A DNA stretch of 21,040 nt from UBA1672 sp023140905 (GCA_030636745.1 DAOVWH010000018.1:1-21040), one strand, 5' to 3'; shown: positions 1 to 7,806, numbered from the stretch's first letter. Numbers and translations are program-made. The notes: a model not told the origin generated them from the sequence alone.

Positions 1-322
1 AAAACGTCTGATCGAGGAAAATACGGTGCGGGTATGGGAAAGCTTGGAAACATCTCTTGCCAATATCAAATCTTTTGAATCACAAGTAACGGCAATGGAG
101 AAATCTCTATCTGGCGTTCGTGCGGAAGAAGAGGAAGGTCTGCGCACTATTCTTGATGTTCTTGATGCTGAAAGAGAACTTTTAGATGCGCAAGTAAATC
201 TGGAAACAGCCAATCGCAACGCTTTTATTGCAGCCTTTGATCTACGCGCAATAACGGGAACATTAACGGCACAGGCTCTAAAGCTACCTGTTAATGTTTA
301 TAATATTAGAGAACAATATTAG
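1..322 (+). CDS. tolC: TolC-family outer membrane efflux protein, C-terminal part (5' end outside window)
   Basis: This is the 3' end of a type I secretion / RND efflux outer-membrane channel of the TolC family. The reading frame is open from base 2, so the gene starts upstream of the window; a GTG at 26 is internal, not the start. The visible 106 residues form the last long alpha-helical hairpin of the periplasmic barrel and the return to the membrane. The run VRVWESLETS, then LSGVRAEEEEGLRTILDVLDAERELLDAQVNLETA, matches the family pattern where a helix with a Gly-x-x-Thr-hydrophobic-x-Asp-hydrophobic-Leu turn (GLRTILDVLDAE) leads into the second helix. The tail AITGTLTAQALKLPVNVY is typical of alphaproteobacterial members. 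Family membership is read directly; which exporter it serves cannot be told from here. It is followed after 37 bases by an unrelated accessory gene. Confidence 0.9.
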   Translation, partial: KRLIEENTVRVWESLETSLANIKSFESQVTAMEKSLSGVRAEEEEGLRTILDVLDAERELLDAQVNLETANRNAFIAAFDLRAITGTLTAQALKLPVNVYNIREQY

Positions 323-359
323 ATGTTGTCCCAGATAACACATAAAAAGAGAAGGTAAC

Positions 360-1022
360 ATGAGTGGAAAGAACGCAATTCAAAATTATGCTGTTGCGGG
401 CATCGTTGATGTGTTGGGACGCTTCGGCGTTCCAACGGCAACCGCTTTGCAAATATATAATGATGTTCTTGATAAGCGCAGCCAAACTGCGATGGAAATT
501 TTACTAAAGGAAATCCGTCAGGGAAATTTTGAATGCATTGATCAGAATGATGCTGTTAGCATTATTGCCAGATATCAGCGCAATGCTATGGAAGGTGTTG
601 CAAAGAATAATTTGCGATTGATAGCATGTGTTATTAACGGCATGTCAGAAAAGAAAAGTCTAAAAGCACCAACGTTTTTAAAATACGCCAATATTCTTGC
701 TGATTTAACAGATGATGAAATTATAGTTTTGGGCATAATGGCTAAATTAAATTGGGGTACATTTATAGGGGATAGAGGTGACACTGAATGTAGAAAACTT
801 GGTATCAATAATATGCAATCAATTCAACAAGCTTTATTAAGGACTGGCTTGTTAACTATGCAGATTGAAATAACAATATCAGACGAAAGAGAAAATAAAG
901 CTCTTAGCATTCGTGGAGACGAGCCAACAAGCGAACAGGTTTATTCACTTACAACTCTTTTTAGTGAAATAGAAGGATATATAGAAAACTTTGATATGAA
1001 AGAAGACGAGGCGGTGGCGTGA
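360..1022 (+). CDS. hypothetical protein, 220 residues, accessory gene
   Basis: I do not recognise a named family. The protein is soluble, mostly helical by composition, with no signal peptide or membrane segment. The region around residues 35-85 (DKRSQTAMEILLKEIRQG, then DAVSIIARYQRNAMEGVAKNNLRL) resembles a type of uncharacterised protein I associate with prophage or plasmid-borne genes in Proteobacteria, but this is memory of a pattern, not a match. The C-terminus is acidic. The start is well supported by a GAGAAGG ribosome-binding site at 349-355, four bases before ATG. The coding sequence is noticeably more AT-rich than the flanking housekeeping genes, and on its far side lies a decayed mobC. 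Together these suggest that it arrived on a mobile element. It is not in an evident operon with the TolC gene. Function unknown. Confidence 0.8.
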   Translation: MSGKNAIQNYAVAGIVDVLGRFGVPTATALQIYNDVLDKRSQTAMEILLKEIRQGNFECIDQNDAVSIIARYQRNAMEGVAKNNLRLIACVINGMSEKKSLKAPTFLKYANILADLTDDEIIVLGIMAKLNWGTFIGDRGDTECRKLGINNMQSIQQALLRTGLLTMQIEITISDERENKALSIRGDEPTSEQVYSLTTLFSEIEGYIENFDMKEDEAVA

Positions 1023-1109
1023 TGATGCTTGGCGGTGTATGATTACCTGATCATCTCAAACGAAGCTTATCTATTGATATTCCCAATTAAAAGAAAAGTA
1101 GGGTCTTGG

Positions 1110-1423
1110 GTAGATACAGAAAATTAAGTGGAATAAGGTTTCTAATGCGAAGCTGGATTTCTATCTGGATTTGGCGATTTGATTGATGTTGTTCCCAATA
1201 CGCGATGCGCTGAACTTGGCGAAAAGTTTGGACAGGGTTGTATGATCTTTGACAGGCAGTTTCTTTTTTCTGCTTTGTTTGCGACGCGGTTTTGGGTTTT
1301 CCAATAATTTCATGCACAATATGTGCCAAGCGGTATATTTCCCGCTTCAGCGTCCAATTGTGCCCGTTCTTCATGCGATAAACGCATCGAAAAGGGTACA
1401 GGTTTTTTGTTTTTGTCGAACGC
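1110..1423 (-). pseudogene. mobC: decayed plasmid mobilisation protein MobC (frameshift plus in-frame stop)
   Basis: Reading the minus strand in two frames reconstructs a MobC-like relaxosome accessory protein (binds oriT and assists the relaxase). Frame A (1423 down to a stop at 1310-1312) gives PVPFSMRLSHEERAQLDAEA then GNIPLGTY, matching the MobC N-terminal ribbon-helix-helix pattern (R-L-T/S-x-E-E-R-A-x-L-x-A-E-A-x-x-x-P-L-x-x-Y). Frame B (1313 to a TAG at 1161-1163) continues with KLLENPKPRRK, a basic linker, then LSKLFAKFSASRIGNNINQI followed by AKS, the hallmark G/S-N-x-N-Q-I-A-K/R signature of MobC. Reading through the TAG gives KSSFALETL, where intact proteins have a 'GSLPVTPE' type segment. 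So at least one frameshift near 1313 and one nonsense change are present, and the C-terminal third is gone. The 5' end abuts the terC stop codon. No relaxase remnant is visible. Family match is from recalled consensus. Confidence 0.72.
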
Positions 1424-1430
1424 AGCTATT

Positions 1431-2402
1431 CTATTCCTGCTTCTGCCCTTTGGTTTTGATCCATGAGAAAATTAAACCTGCGCTTAACGTACCCAATGTC
1501 ACTGTCAAAGATAGCGCCGGACTAATATGCGCATCTGGAAAGATTCCGTTATAAAAAACCTTAAAACCGATAAATGACAACACAATCGCCAGCGCATATT
1601 TCATGAACTCAAAACGATCAATAATGTTTTCTACGGCAAAAAATAAAGCTCTCAACCCTAATACAGCGAAAACATTGCTTGTAAAGACAATGAACGGGTC
1701 TGTGGAGATAGCCAAAGCCGCAGGAATGCTGTCCACAGCAAAAATAAGGTCGCTCACCTCAATAACGACAAGCGCCAAAAATAGTGGCGTAAACACAAAA
1801 CGTACTTTTTCCGAGTGTTGAGAGCGCTCTTCTGCATTTAATTTAGAGCGATGCACAAAAAAACTATGGCCGTAAAAGGTTGTTGTGAAGGGAAAATGCT
1901 TTTTAACAAATTTGACTAATGGCTTTTCATCCAGATTATCGATCCCGCATTCATCTTTCATAAAGAACATTTTAATTCCTGTATAAATCAGAATAGCTGC
2001 AAATATGAAAAGAACCCAGTTAAACTCATGAATCAACGTCGCACCAGCCCAGATCATAATTCCACGCAAAATAAGAACACCGATAATCCCCCACACTAGA
2101 ACTCGGTGCTGATAGCGTTGCGGGATGGCAAGCGCAGAGAAAATAATAGACATCACGAACAGATTATCCAGAGACAGGCTTTTCTCGATAACATAGGTCG
2201 TATAGTAAAGCACCGCATTTTCGCTACCTTGATTCCATAATATAATCAAGCCAAACGCCAGCCCGGCAATAATATACCACAAGCTCAGAATTAAACTTTC
2301 ACGGAATCCTATGACATGGTCATCTTTGTTAAACAGCTTAAGATCTACATATAGAAGCATTGGTACAACAGCAGCGAATATACCCCAGTCGAGTACGTGC
2401 AT
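1431..2402 (-). CDS. terC: TerC/Alx-family integral membrane protein
   Basis: TerC-family polytopic membrane protein of 323 residues, the usual length for the Alx/TerC branch. Members are linked to metal homeostasis, in particular Mn2+ export during membrane or alkaline stress, and in some cases act with the Sec machinery. Two conserved acidic motifs are visible: EKSLSLDNLFVM (around residues 73-84) and DLIFAVDSIPA (around 218-228), whose Asp residues lie in membrane helices and probably bind metal. About eight to nine hydrophobic segments alternate with a cytoplasmic loop near residues 150-195 that is rich in charged residues. The start at 2402 is preceded by AAGG about nine bases upstream. 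I looked in the upstream 200 bases for the yybP-ykoY manganese riboswitch that precedes some homologues and did not see it. It is divergent from hslU. Confidence 0.93.
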   Translation of the reverse strand: MHVLDWGIFAAVVPMLLYVDLKLFNKDDHVIGFRESLILSLWYIIAGLAFGLIILWNQGSENAVLYYTTYVIEKSLSLDNLFVMSIIFSALAIPQRYQHRVLVWGIIGVLILRGIMIWAGATLIHEFNWVLFIFAAILIYTGIKMFFMKDECGIDNLDEKPLVKFVKKHFPFTTTFYGHSFFVHRSKLNAEERSQHSEKVRFVFTPLFLALVVIEVSDLIFAVDSIPAALAISTDPFIVFTSNVFAVLGLRALFFAVENIIDRFEFMKYALAIVLSFIGFKVFYNGIFPDAHISPALSLTVTLGTLSAGLIFSWIKTKGQKQE

Positions 2403-2441
2403 AAATTCTAGCCTTATTTGTTATTTGCATGTGCTCTTAAG

Positions 2442-2469
2442 TTGAAAGACATACGTCTCCCTCTAATTT
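2442..2469 (+). promoter_or_regulatory. candidate promoter for hslU
   Basis: TTGAAA at 2442-2447 and TAATTT at 2464-2469 are separated by 16 bases. The -35 resembles both the housekeeping sigma consensus and the CTTGAAA of heat-shock sigma-32, and a CCCTC run lies just before the -10, which would fit a sigma-32 promoter for a heat-shock protease gene. It would leave a 5' untranslated region of roughly 125 bases before hslU. This is pattern reading only in an AT-rich spacer. Confidence 0.3.
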
Positions 2470-2602
2470 TGTAACATGGGCAAGTATCCATATCTAGTAA
2501 AATCGCATTGGAGAAGTTTAGGGCTTTAATTATGCGCATAGATGTCCTATGACTAGGAACAATTTAAGTAATTTATAGTCACAAGGTTAAAGTTAATTAA
2601 TC

Positions 2603-3946
2603 ATGCCACAGCTAAAAAATGATAAGCCCAAAATAGTCGTTTCTTTTTCCCCTCAGGAAACAGTAAGCGAGTTGGATCGTCACATCATCGGGCAAAACGA
2701 CGCGAAACGAGCCGTTGCGATTGCCCTTAGAACCCGTTGGCGTCGCTCTAAATTAGAGCCGGAGTTACAAGAAGAGGTTTATCCTAAAAACATTCTGATG
2801 ATCGGACCAACCGGTGTAGGTAAAACCGAGATTGCACGCCGTCTGGCAAAACTGGCTAATGCTCCATTCCTTAAAGTGGAAGCAACCAAGTTCACAGAAG
2901 TTGGTTATGTCGGTAAAGATGTTGAGTCGATTATCCGGGATCTGACTGATATGGCTATTCACATGACACAGGAATCTCTGCGCAAAACTGTGCGCACGCA
3001 AGCCGAGATCTATGCTGAGGAACGTGTATTGGATGTGCTGGTTGGCGATACAGCCGGCGAAGGAACGCGCACTAATTTCCGCAAAAAATTACGCGATGGA
3101 GAATTAAATGAGCATGAAATTGAGGTCGATGTGCTCGACAATTCTAACCCTATGGGCAATAGGAGGGACGTTCCGGGCATACCTGGAGCATCTATGGGTA
3201 TGGTTAATATCGGTGATGTGTTCGGCAAAGCGTTTGGTGAGCGCCGCAAGAAAAAACGTATGAGCGTACTTCAAAGCTACGATGTGCTTCTGGCTGAAGA
3301 ATCTGACAAACTTTTAGATGAAGACAAGATTGTAGCTGATGCGTTGGAACTTGTGCAACAAAACGGAATTGTCTTTATTGATGAAATTGACAAAATCACC
3401 ACACGCCAAGATGTGCGTGGAGGCGATGTCTCGCGTGAAGGTGTGCAACGTGATTTGCTTCCTTTAATTGAAGGAACAACAGTAACAACCCGTCATGGTA
3501 CGGTTAAAACAGATCATATGTTGTTTATTGCCAGCGGTGCGTTTCACTATTCCAAGCCTTCGGACCTTTTAGCAGAATTGCAAGGGCGTTTACCTATTCG
3601 CGTGGAATTGCGTGCACTTACTGTTGAAGACTTCAAACGCATTTTGAAAGAAACAGAAGCTAATCTGGTTATGCAATATGAAGCACTTATCGGCACAGAA
3701 GGCGTTACGCTTAAATTTGAAGAGGAAGCGATTGACGAAATTGCACGGCTTTCTTTTGAAGTGAATGAGCAAGTCGAAAATATTGGTGCACGACGTTTAC
3801 AAACTGTGATGGAAAAATTACTGGAAGATATCAGCTTTACAGCCAATGACCGCGCCGGTGAAAAAATTATTATCACAGCTGATTACGTACGCGAACAAGT
3901 TGAAGAGCTGGTTAAAAGCACCGATTTGAGCAAATTCATTTTATAG
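2603..3946 (+). CDS. hslU: ATP-dependent protease ATPase subunit HslU (ClpY)
   Basis: AAA+ unfoldase that docks onto the HslV peptidase to form the cytoplasmic, heat-inducible HslVU protease. 447 residues, as expected. Walker A is GPTGVGKT at 68-75, the pore loop GYVG at 101-104 grips substrate, and the I-domain spans roughly 110-245. Walker B is IVFIDEID near 255-262. The sensor-2 region is GARRLQTVMEKLLEDISF. The extreme C-terminus DLSKFIL is the tail that inserts between HslV subunits to activate it, so the protein appears functional. The ribosome-binding site is poor (AAGG lies about 16 bases upstream of ATG). Oddity: in most proteobacteria hslV lies immediately upstream, but here the upstream gene is divergent terC, so hslV must be elsewhere or missing. 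The gene is convergent with gcrA. Confidence 0.97.
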   Translation: MPQLKNDKPKIVVSFSPQETVSELDRHIIGQNDAKRAVAIALRTRWRRSKLEPELQEEVYPKNILMIGPTGVGKTEIARRLAKLANAPFLKVEATKFTEVGYVGKDVESIIRDLTDMAIHMTQESLRKTVRTQAEIYAEERVLDVLVGDTAGEGTRTNFRKKLRDGELNEHEIEVDVLDNSNPMGNRRDVPGIPGASMGMVNIGDVFGKAFGERRKKKRMSVLQSYDVLLAEESDKLLDEDKIVADALELVQQNGIVFIDEIDKITTRQDVRGGDVSREGVQRDLLPLIEGTTVTTRHGTVKTDHMLFIASGAFHYSKPSDLLAELQGRLPIRVELRALTVEDFKRILKETEANLVMQYEALIGTEGVTLKFEEEAIDEIARLSFEVNEQVENIGARRLQTVMEKLLEDISFTANDRAGEKIIITADYVREQVEELVKSTDLSKFIL

Positions 3947-3956
3947 ACTGTGCAAT

Positions 3957-4036
3957 GAAGACACCCCCCACCGCAAGCAACGGAATATCATGCTTGGGGG
4001 ACTTCGCCGGAGAAGACCGCCCAAAGGACGGGGAGA
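3957..4036. repeat. GC-rich inverted-repeat cluster between convergent hslU and gcrA
   Basis: Between the two stop codons lies a GC-rich patch built of dyads. An imperfect long hairpin pairs the C-run at 3964-3969 and CAAGCA (3974-3979) with TGCTTG and the following G-run (3991-4000), flanked by GAAG and CTTC. A second dyad CTTC/GAAG follows around 4003-4015. A third reads on the minus strand as CCGTCC-TTT-GGGCGG (about 4018-4032). There is no T-run after any stem in either direction, so these are not canonical intrinsic terminators, although they may stop transcription or protect 3' ends on both strands. A dispersed palindromic repeat is the alternative. Confidence 0.4.
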
Positions 4037-4052
4037 TTAGACCCAAAAGAGA

Positions 4053-4601
4053 TTAAGCCGTTGCTTTCTTCTTTTCTTCAAGTTTTTTCAGTTGCACTCT
4101 AACTTCTTTCGTTTCTTTATCGGCACTAAAGATACGATTACGTGTAGAAGCCTGATATGCCATTTTAGCATGTTTCTCACAGTACGGCAGACCGGGCATA
4201 GCTAAATCACCACAAAAGCCGAAATCTTCATGTTTTGGATCACCACAAGGCCAGCGACACATACGCGGTTTTAAATCCATAAGGCTGTATAGCTCTTCAC
4301 TATTATTGCTATCTCTTTGCACATCCTGACCGGAAAGAGAAGAAGAAACAGAAATATTGCTACGGCTCGATACAATACCTATAGGTGTTGCTTTTTTCAC
4401 CGTTTTCCGTTCAATATTTTTATTCGCGGGCTTTTTATTCTGCTGAATGGGAGAAACTCGATTAGATAACTTTAGACGGTGTGCCTTACCAATTACAGCG
4501 TTACGCGTTACCCCCCCTAATTGTTTGGCAATTTCTGCGGCAGTGTGCCCTTCTCCCCAAAGTTTTCTTAGTAACGACACACGCTCTTCAGTCCAACTCA
4601 T
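4053..4601 (-). CDS. gcrA: GcrA cell-cycle regulator
   Basis: GcrA is an alphaproteobacterial transcription factor that binds sigma-70 RNA polymerase and promoters carrying CcrM-methylated GANTC sites, driving S-phase and division genes. The N-terminal DNA-binding helix-turn-helix (residues 1-45) has the family signature MSWTEERVSLLRKLWGEG, then SAAQIA-like TAAEIAKQLGGVTRNAVIGKAHRL. A low-complexity, Ser/Lys/Asn-rich linker spans about 46-110. The C-terminal sigma-binding domain (about 111-150) has CRWPCGDP, FCG, and LPYCEKHAKMAYQ with the conserved cysteines. 182 residues is a normal length. A good GGAG ribosome-binding site lies about eight bases before the ATG. I saw no GANTC in the 274 bases upstream to era. 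It is transcribed in the same direction as era but separated by that gap, so probably has its own promoter. Confidence 0.96.
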   Translation of the reverse strand: MSWTEERVSLLRKLWGEGHTAAEIAKQLGGVTRNAVIGKAHRLKLSNRVSPIQQNKKPANKNIERKTVKKATPIGIVSSRSNISVSSSLSGQDVQRDSNNSEELYSLMDLKPRMCRWPCGDPKHEDFGFCGDLAMPGLPYCEKHAKMAYQASTRNRIFSADKETKEVRVQLKKLEEKKKATA

Positions 4602-4875
4602 TCAATTTCTCCAACCTTGTAAAGCACACAAGCCAAACCAACGTAAATCGTTGATTTGCAATGCATTTTTCCTCTTTTCAAAAGATGTCTTTAATGTATC
4701 AGGAAGTCGGAAAGGGGCCAAGTGATAAAAATAAATAAAATTCTTTATCCACACGAGTAAGTTTTGCGCTGTTTTCCATTTGACATTGAAAGTAAAAAAG
4801 AATACGGCCTACCAAAGTTTTGAAACAAAAGGGTTTATTCCAGATTTAGCCGCTCGGAAATTATAGTAGCTTCAC

Positions 4876-5808
4876 CTAAGTGAAACTATTATATCTTTGT
4901 ATCTCAAGACCAAATAATTCGTAATTTTCAGCTTGTTCGGCCCAATTTTCCTGCACTCGCACAAACGTTTTTAAATGCACAGATGTACCAAGAATTTCTT
5001 CTAGTTCCTTGCGTGCCGCTTTTCCTATCGATTTGATCTTTGCTCCACCCTTACCAAGAATAATCCCTTTTTGACTTTCTTTTTCAACGTATATGAGCAG
5101 GGATATTTTGACGCTACCATTATCAAAATTTTCCCAGCTCTCTGTTTTTACAAAAACGGAATAAGGAATTTCCTGATGAATTTGGTCATATATTTTTTCG
5201 CGTGTAATCTCGGCAGCCATTAAACGCATAGGCATATCTGTAATCTGATCTTCGGGGAACAACCACAAACTTTCCGGCAAAATCTGAGATAAATATTCAG
5301 CTAAATCCTCTACTCCACGACCATTAAGAGCACTCATCATAAATGTTGCTTTATAAGGAAAGGCATCATTTAAGCTCTGCGCTAACCCCAGTAATATGCT
5401 TTTCTCTATTTTATCAATTTTATTTAGCACAAGAATGACATTATCTGTTTTATCTACACCCTGAGATATAAGCTTTTTAACAATATCGTGATTACTTTTG
5501 GATGGTTTTTTAGTTGATGCATCAACAATATGAACAATAAAATCAGCATCTTCAAAACTAGACAGAGCCGCGCTAACCATTGTTTTCTCTAATGTCTTTT
5601 TAGGTTTAAAAATACCTGGTGTATCAATCAGAATTATTTGCGCATTTTTGTGTAATGCTATGCCAAGAATCCGGCTACGTGTTGTTTGAATTTTGCGTGA
5701 TACAATAGAAACTTTAGTTCCGACCAAGGCATTCACCAGAGTAGATTTTCCGGCATTAGGAAGACCAATTACGCTAACATAACCACATTGTTTATTTTTC
5801 TGAGACAT
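4876..5808 (-). CDS. era: GTPase Era
   Basis: Essential GTPase that binds the 3' end of 16S rRNA and helps mature the 30S subunit, linking ribosome assembly to growth. Using the ATG at 5808 the protein has 310 residues. GTPase motifs are in order: G1 GLPNAGKST (15-23), G2 TTR (42-44), G3 DTPG (62-65), G4 NKID (129-132), and G5 SAL near 154. A C-terminal KH RNA-binding domain includes GIILGKGGAKIKSIGKAARK, followed by the typical VRVQENW. I prefer 5808 over the in-frame ATG at 5841. The upper one would overlap rnc by 29 bases and adds 11 residues not seen in Era, whereas 5808 starts four bases after the rnc stop, as is usual for rnc-era coupling. recO, often next in this operon, is absent; the following gene is gcrA. 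Confidence 0.96.
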   Translation of the reverse strand: MSQKNKQCGYVSVIGLPNAGKSTLVNALVGTKVSIVSRKIQTTRSRILGIALHKNAQIILIDTPGIFKPKKTLEKTMVSAALSSFEDADFIVHIVDASTKKPSKSNHDIVKKLISQGVDKTDNVILVLNKIDKIEKSILLGLAQSLNDAFPYKATFMMSALNGRGVEDLAEYLSQILPESLWLFPEDQITDMPMRLMAAEITREKIYDQIHQEIPYSVFVKTESWENFDNGSVKISLLIYVEKESQKGIILGKGGAKIKSIGKAARKELEEILGTSVHLKTFVRVQENWAEQAENYELFGLEIQRYNSFT

Positions 5809-5812
5809 TATC

Positions 5813-6499
5813 TTACTTCTTATCTTCCGGGATACCGGCAAAAAACTCCTTCGCCACTTTTTTCTCAGCCTCTGCTCTGGATTGTCCTTTGGCCTTGATT
5901 GACGGATGCCCCTGAATTTTTAGACTTACCTCAAAGACCGGAGCATGATCTGGCCCGCTTTGAGAAATAATCTCATATACAGGCAATGGAAATCCTTGTC
6001 CTTGCGCCCATTCTTGCATAGCAGTCTTAGGATGCTGGGGCGGTTCATGCATAGTATAAAGAACGTCTTGCCAATGTGTTTCTATGAGATCAGAGCAAGA
6101 TTCATAACCGCCATCGATATATAATGCACCAAGTACGGACTCAAACACATCGGCCAAAATATGATTATTTTTTGCTCCGCCGGAGGCTGATTCAGCACTT
6201 GAGAAAAAGATATAATCACCTAAAGACATGCGCTCGGAAATTTCTGCTAATGTTTTTCCTTGCACCAATAAAGCCAGACGTTTTGCTAAATCCCCTTCTT
6301 GCTCTTCAGGAAATCTTTTAAACAGCAACGTAGCTATGACAAGACCTAAAACCCGGTCACCTAAAAATTCCAGACGCTCATAATTTACTTGTTCTCCCGT
6401 ACTGGAATGAGTCAAAGCCGTACGCAATAAATCCTTATTCTTAAAGGTATGGCCTATTTTATCTTCCAGTTGTTCTATGGGTTTTGGCTCAAAACTCAT
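5813..6499 (-). CDS. rnc: ribonuclease III
   Basis: Double-strand-specific endoribonuclease that processes rRNA precursors and structured mRNAs. 228 residues, standard length. The catalytic domain contains the signature YERLEFLGDRVLGL (residues 40-53), supplying E41, E44 and D48. E68 lies in EEQEGDL, and DVFESVLGALYIDGG supplies the metal-binding D117 and E120. The double-stranded-RNA-binding domain covers about 155-225 (PKTAMQEWAQ at its start, then KGQSRAEAEKKVAKEFF). All catalytic positions are intact. It starts four bases after the lepB stop and is followed four bases later by era: lepB-rnc-era is a conserved operon in proteobacteria. Confidence 0.97.
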   Translation of the reverse strand: MSFEPKPIEQLEDKIGHTFKNKDLLRTALTHSSTGEQVNYERLEFLGDRVLGLVIATLLFKRFPEEQEGDLAKRLALLVQGKTLAEISERMSLGDYIFFSSAESASGGAKNNHILADVFESVLGALYIDGGYESCSDLIETHWQDVLYTMHEPPQHPKTAMQEWAQGQGFPLPVYEIISQSGPDHAPVFEVSLKIQGHPSIKAKGQSRAEAEKKVAKEFFAGIPEDKK

Positions 6500-6503
6500 T
6501 TTC

Positions 6504-7343
6504 CTACTCTTCCCCAGATTTTTCTTCCTCAGAATGGTTAGGATCTATATCCATAAACAAGCGCCCATAGCGAACACTCCACGGCCATTTCCATACCTCA
6601 AATAGATGTGCGTAACCATTTGTAGAGAAAAACAGAAAATCCGCACGTCCGATTATGTTCTCAAAAGGAACGGGGCCAACGTGATCAATAACCCTACTGT
6701 CTTGAGAGTTATCGCGATTATCTCCCATTACAAAATAATGCCCCTGTGGCACAGTAAAAACTGGGGTATTATCGAGGCGTTCATAATCGGTTTCTTCATA
6801 TATGTGATGTTTAATACCACCGGGCAATATTTCGATATATTCGCTTACAATTTGCTTTTCGCCACTATCTTCTGTGATTTCTTTTGTTGTAATTAACTCT
6901 CTTGGAACGAGATCATCATTAATATATAAGCGCCCGCGTAATACCTGAATTTTGTCCCCCGGCATTCCTATAACACGTTTGATGTAATCAATCTTATCGT
7001 TACCGGGTAAAGCAAAAACTATAATGTCTCCGCGGTTTGGCTCTTTAGCCATAAGGCGTCCGTCTATGGGAGCAATGGCAAAAGGGAAAGAATAGCGGCT
7101 ATAGCCATAAGCAGGCTTATTCACAAAAAGATAATCCCCTACCAGAAGCGTAGGTTTCATAGACCCTGATGGAATATTAAATGGCTCAAACAGGACTGAA
7201 CGAATAATCAACGCGATAAAAACAGCGATTAATGCTGTTTTAACAAACTCGCTCAATTCTCCTTTTTCCAACAATACAGCCTTTTCTTCGACATTGTCTT
7301 GTTCGCTATTTTGATAGGTATTATTTTGTGATTTATCAAACAT
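6504..7343 (-). CDS. lepB: signal peptidase I
   Basis: Membrane serine protease that removes signal peptides from exported preproteins on the periplasmic face. A charged cytoplasmic N-terminus (1-33) leads into one membrane helix (about 34-52). Box B is IPSGSMKPTLLVGDYLFVNK with the catalytic Ser61, box D is DYIKRVIGMPGD with the general base Lys122, and box E is GHYFVMGDNRDNSQDSR. 279 residues is normal for an alphaproteobacterial LepB with a single visible transmembrane segment. The upstream neighbour acpS is 61 bases away, so a separate promoter for lepB-rnc-era is possible, though none is obvious in the gap. Confidence 0.97.
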   Translation of the reverse strand: MFDKSQNNTYQNSEQDNVEEKAVLLEKGELSEFVKTALIAVFIALIIRSVLFEPFNIPSGSMKPTLLVGDYLFVNKPAYGYSRYSFPFAIAPIDGRLMAKEPNRGDIIVFALPGNDKIDYIKRVIGMPGDKIQVLRGRLYINDDLVPRELITTKEITEDSGEKQIVSEYIEILPGGIKHHIYEETDYERLDNTPVFTVPQGHYFVMGDNRDNSQDSRVIDHVGPVPFENIIGRADFLFFSTNGYAHLFEVWKWPWSVRYGRLFMDIDPNHSEEEKSGEE

Positions 7344-7404
7344 ATCACAGGGTTTACCGTAAATCGCCTCATAATACCAGTGAAGAATAATACAGAATTT
7401 AATA

Positions 7405-7806
7405 TTACAACACTTCTATAATGACAAACGCTTGCGCGTAAGGATAATCATCACTTAAAGAGATATGTATGTGAGCTGTTTTCCCTGATGGCGTTATTGT
7501 ATTTAAGTACTCGAATGCACCATTTGTTAATTCCAAAGAAGGCTCCCCGTTTTTGCTTGAACATACGCCTATATCACAAAAACGCACTCCATCTGCAATT
7601 CCAGAGCCTAGCGCTTTTGCACAAGCTTCCTTAGCAGCGAAACGCTTGGCATAAACCGCGCTTTGCGCCTGTACTGTTTTTTGCGTTTTAGCTCTAGCTT
7701 GTTCTTCTTTTGTAAAACAGCGTGCAATAAACCGTTCATCAAAACGCTTCACAAGTTTTTCAATACGGCGGATATCGGTTATATCATTTCCAACACCTAT
7801 AATCAT
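7405..7806 (-). CDS. acpS: holo-[acyl-carrier-protein] synthase
   Basis: 4'-phosphopantetheinyl transferase that activates acyl carrier protein with the coenzyme A arm for fatty acid synthesis. 133 residues, normal. The Mg2+-binding residues D8 (MIIGVGNDITDIRRIEK) and E60 in the motif RFAAKEACAKALG are present, as is K64. The family's closing strand appears as HISLSDDYPYAQAFVII. Its start codon overlaps the stop of the upstream DUF2062 gene in the sequence TAATG (one-base overlap), indicating translational coupling. In many alphaproteobacteria pdxJ precedes acpS; here the DUF2062 gene occupies that place. Confidence 0.96.
   Translation of the reverse strand: MIIGVGNDITDIRRIEKLVKRFDERFIARCFTKEEQARAKTQKTVQAQSAVYAKRFAAKEACAKALGSGIADGVRFCDIGVCSSKNGEPSLELTNGAFEYLNTITPSGKTAHIHISLSDDYPYAQAFVIIEVL

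Noticed and set aside
1087..1374. 95-residue minus-strand open frame
   Set aside because: It runs through the third frame of the mobC remnant; the other two frames give the recognisable MobC motifs, so this frame is a by-product of the decay.
2403..2602. yybP-ykoY manganese riboswitch upstream of terC
   Set aside because: The conserved riboswitch core could not be found in the spacer on the minus strand.
4639..4653. CAACG-TAAAT-CGTTG dyad upstream of gcrA as an operator
   Set aside because: Five-base arms occur often by chance in this composition and no factor is known to match it.
4863..4889. Dyad ATAGT-AGC-TTCAC / GTGAA-ACTAT spanning the era stop codon as a terminator
   Set aside because: Ten pairs with a three-base bulge and low GC, overlapping the coding end, and followed on the minus strand only by AATTTCC; too weak to call a terminator.
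5809..5841. Longer Era starting at 5841
   Set aside because: It would overlap rnc by 29 bases and adds non-homologous residues; the ATG at 5808 fits family length and operon spacing.
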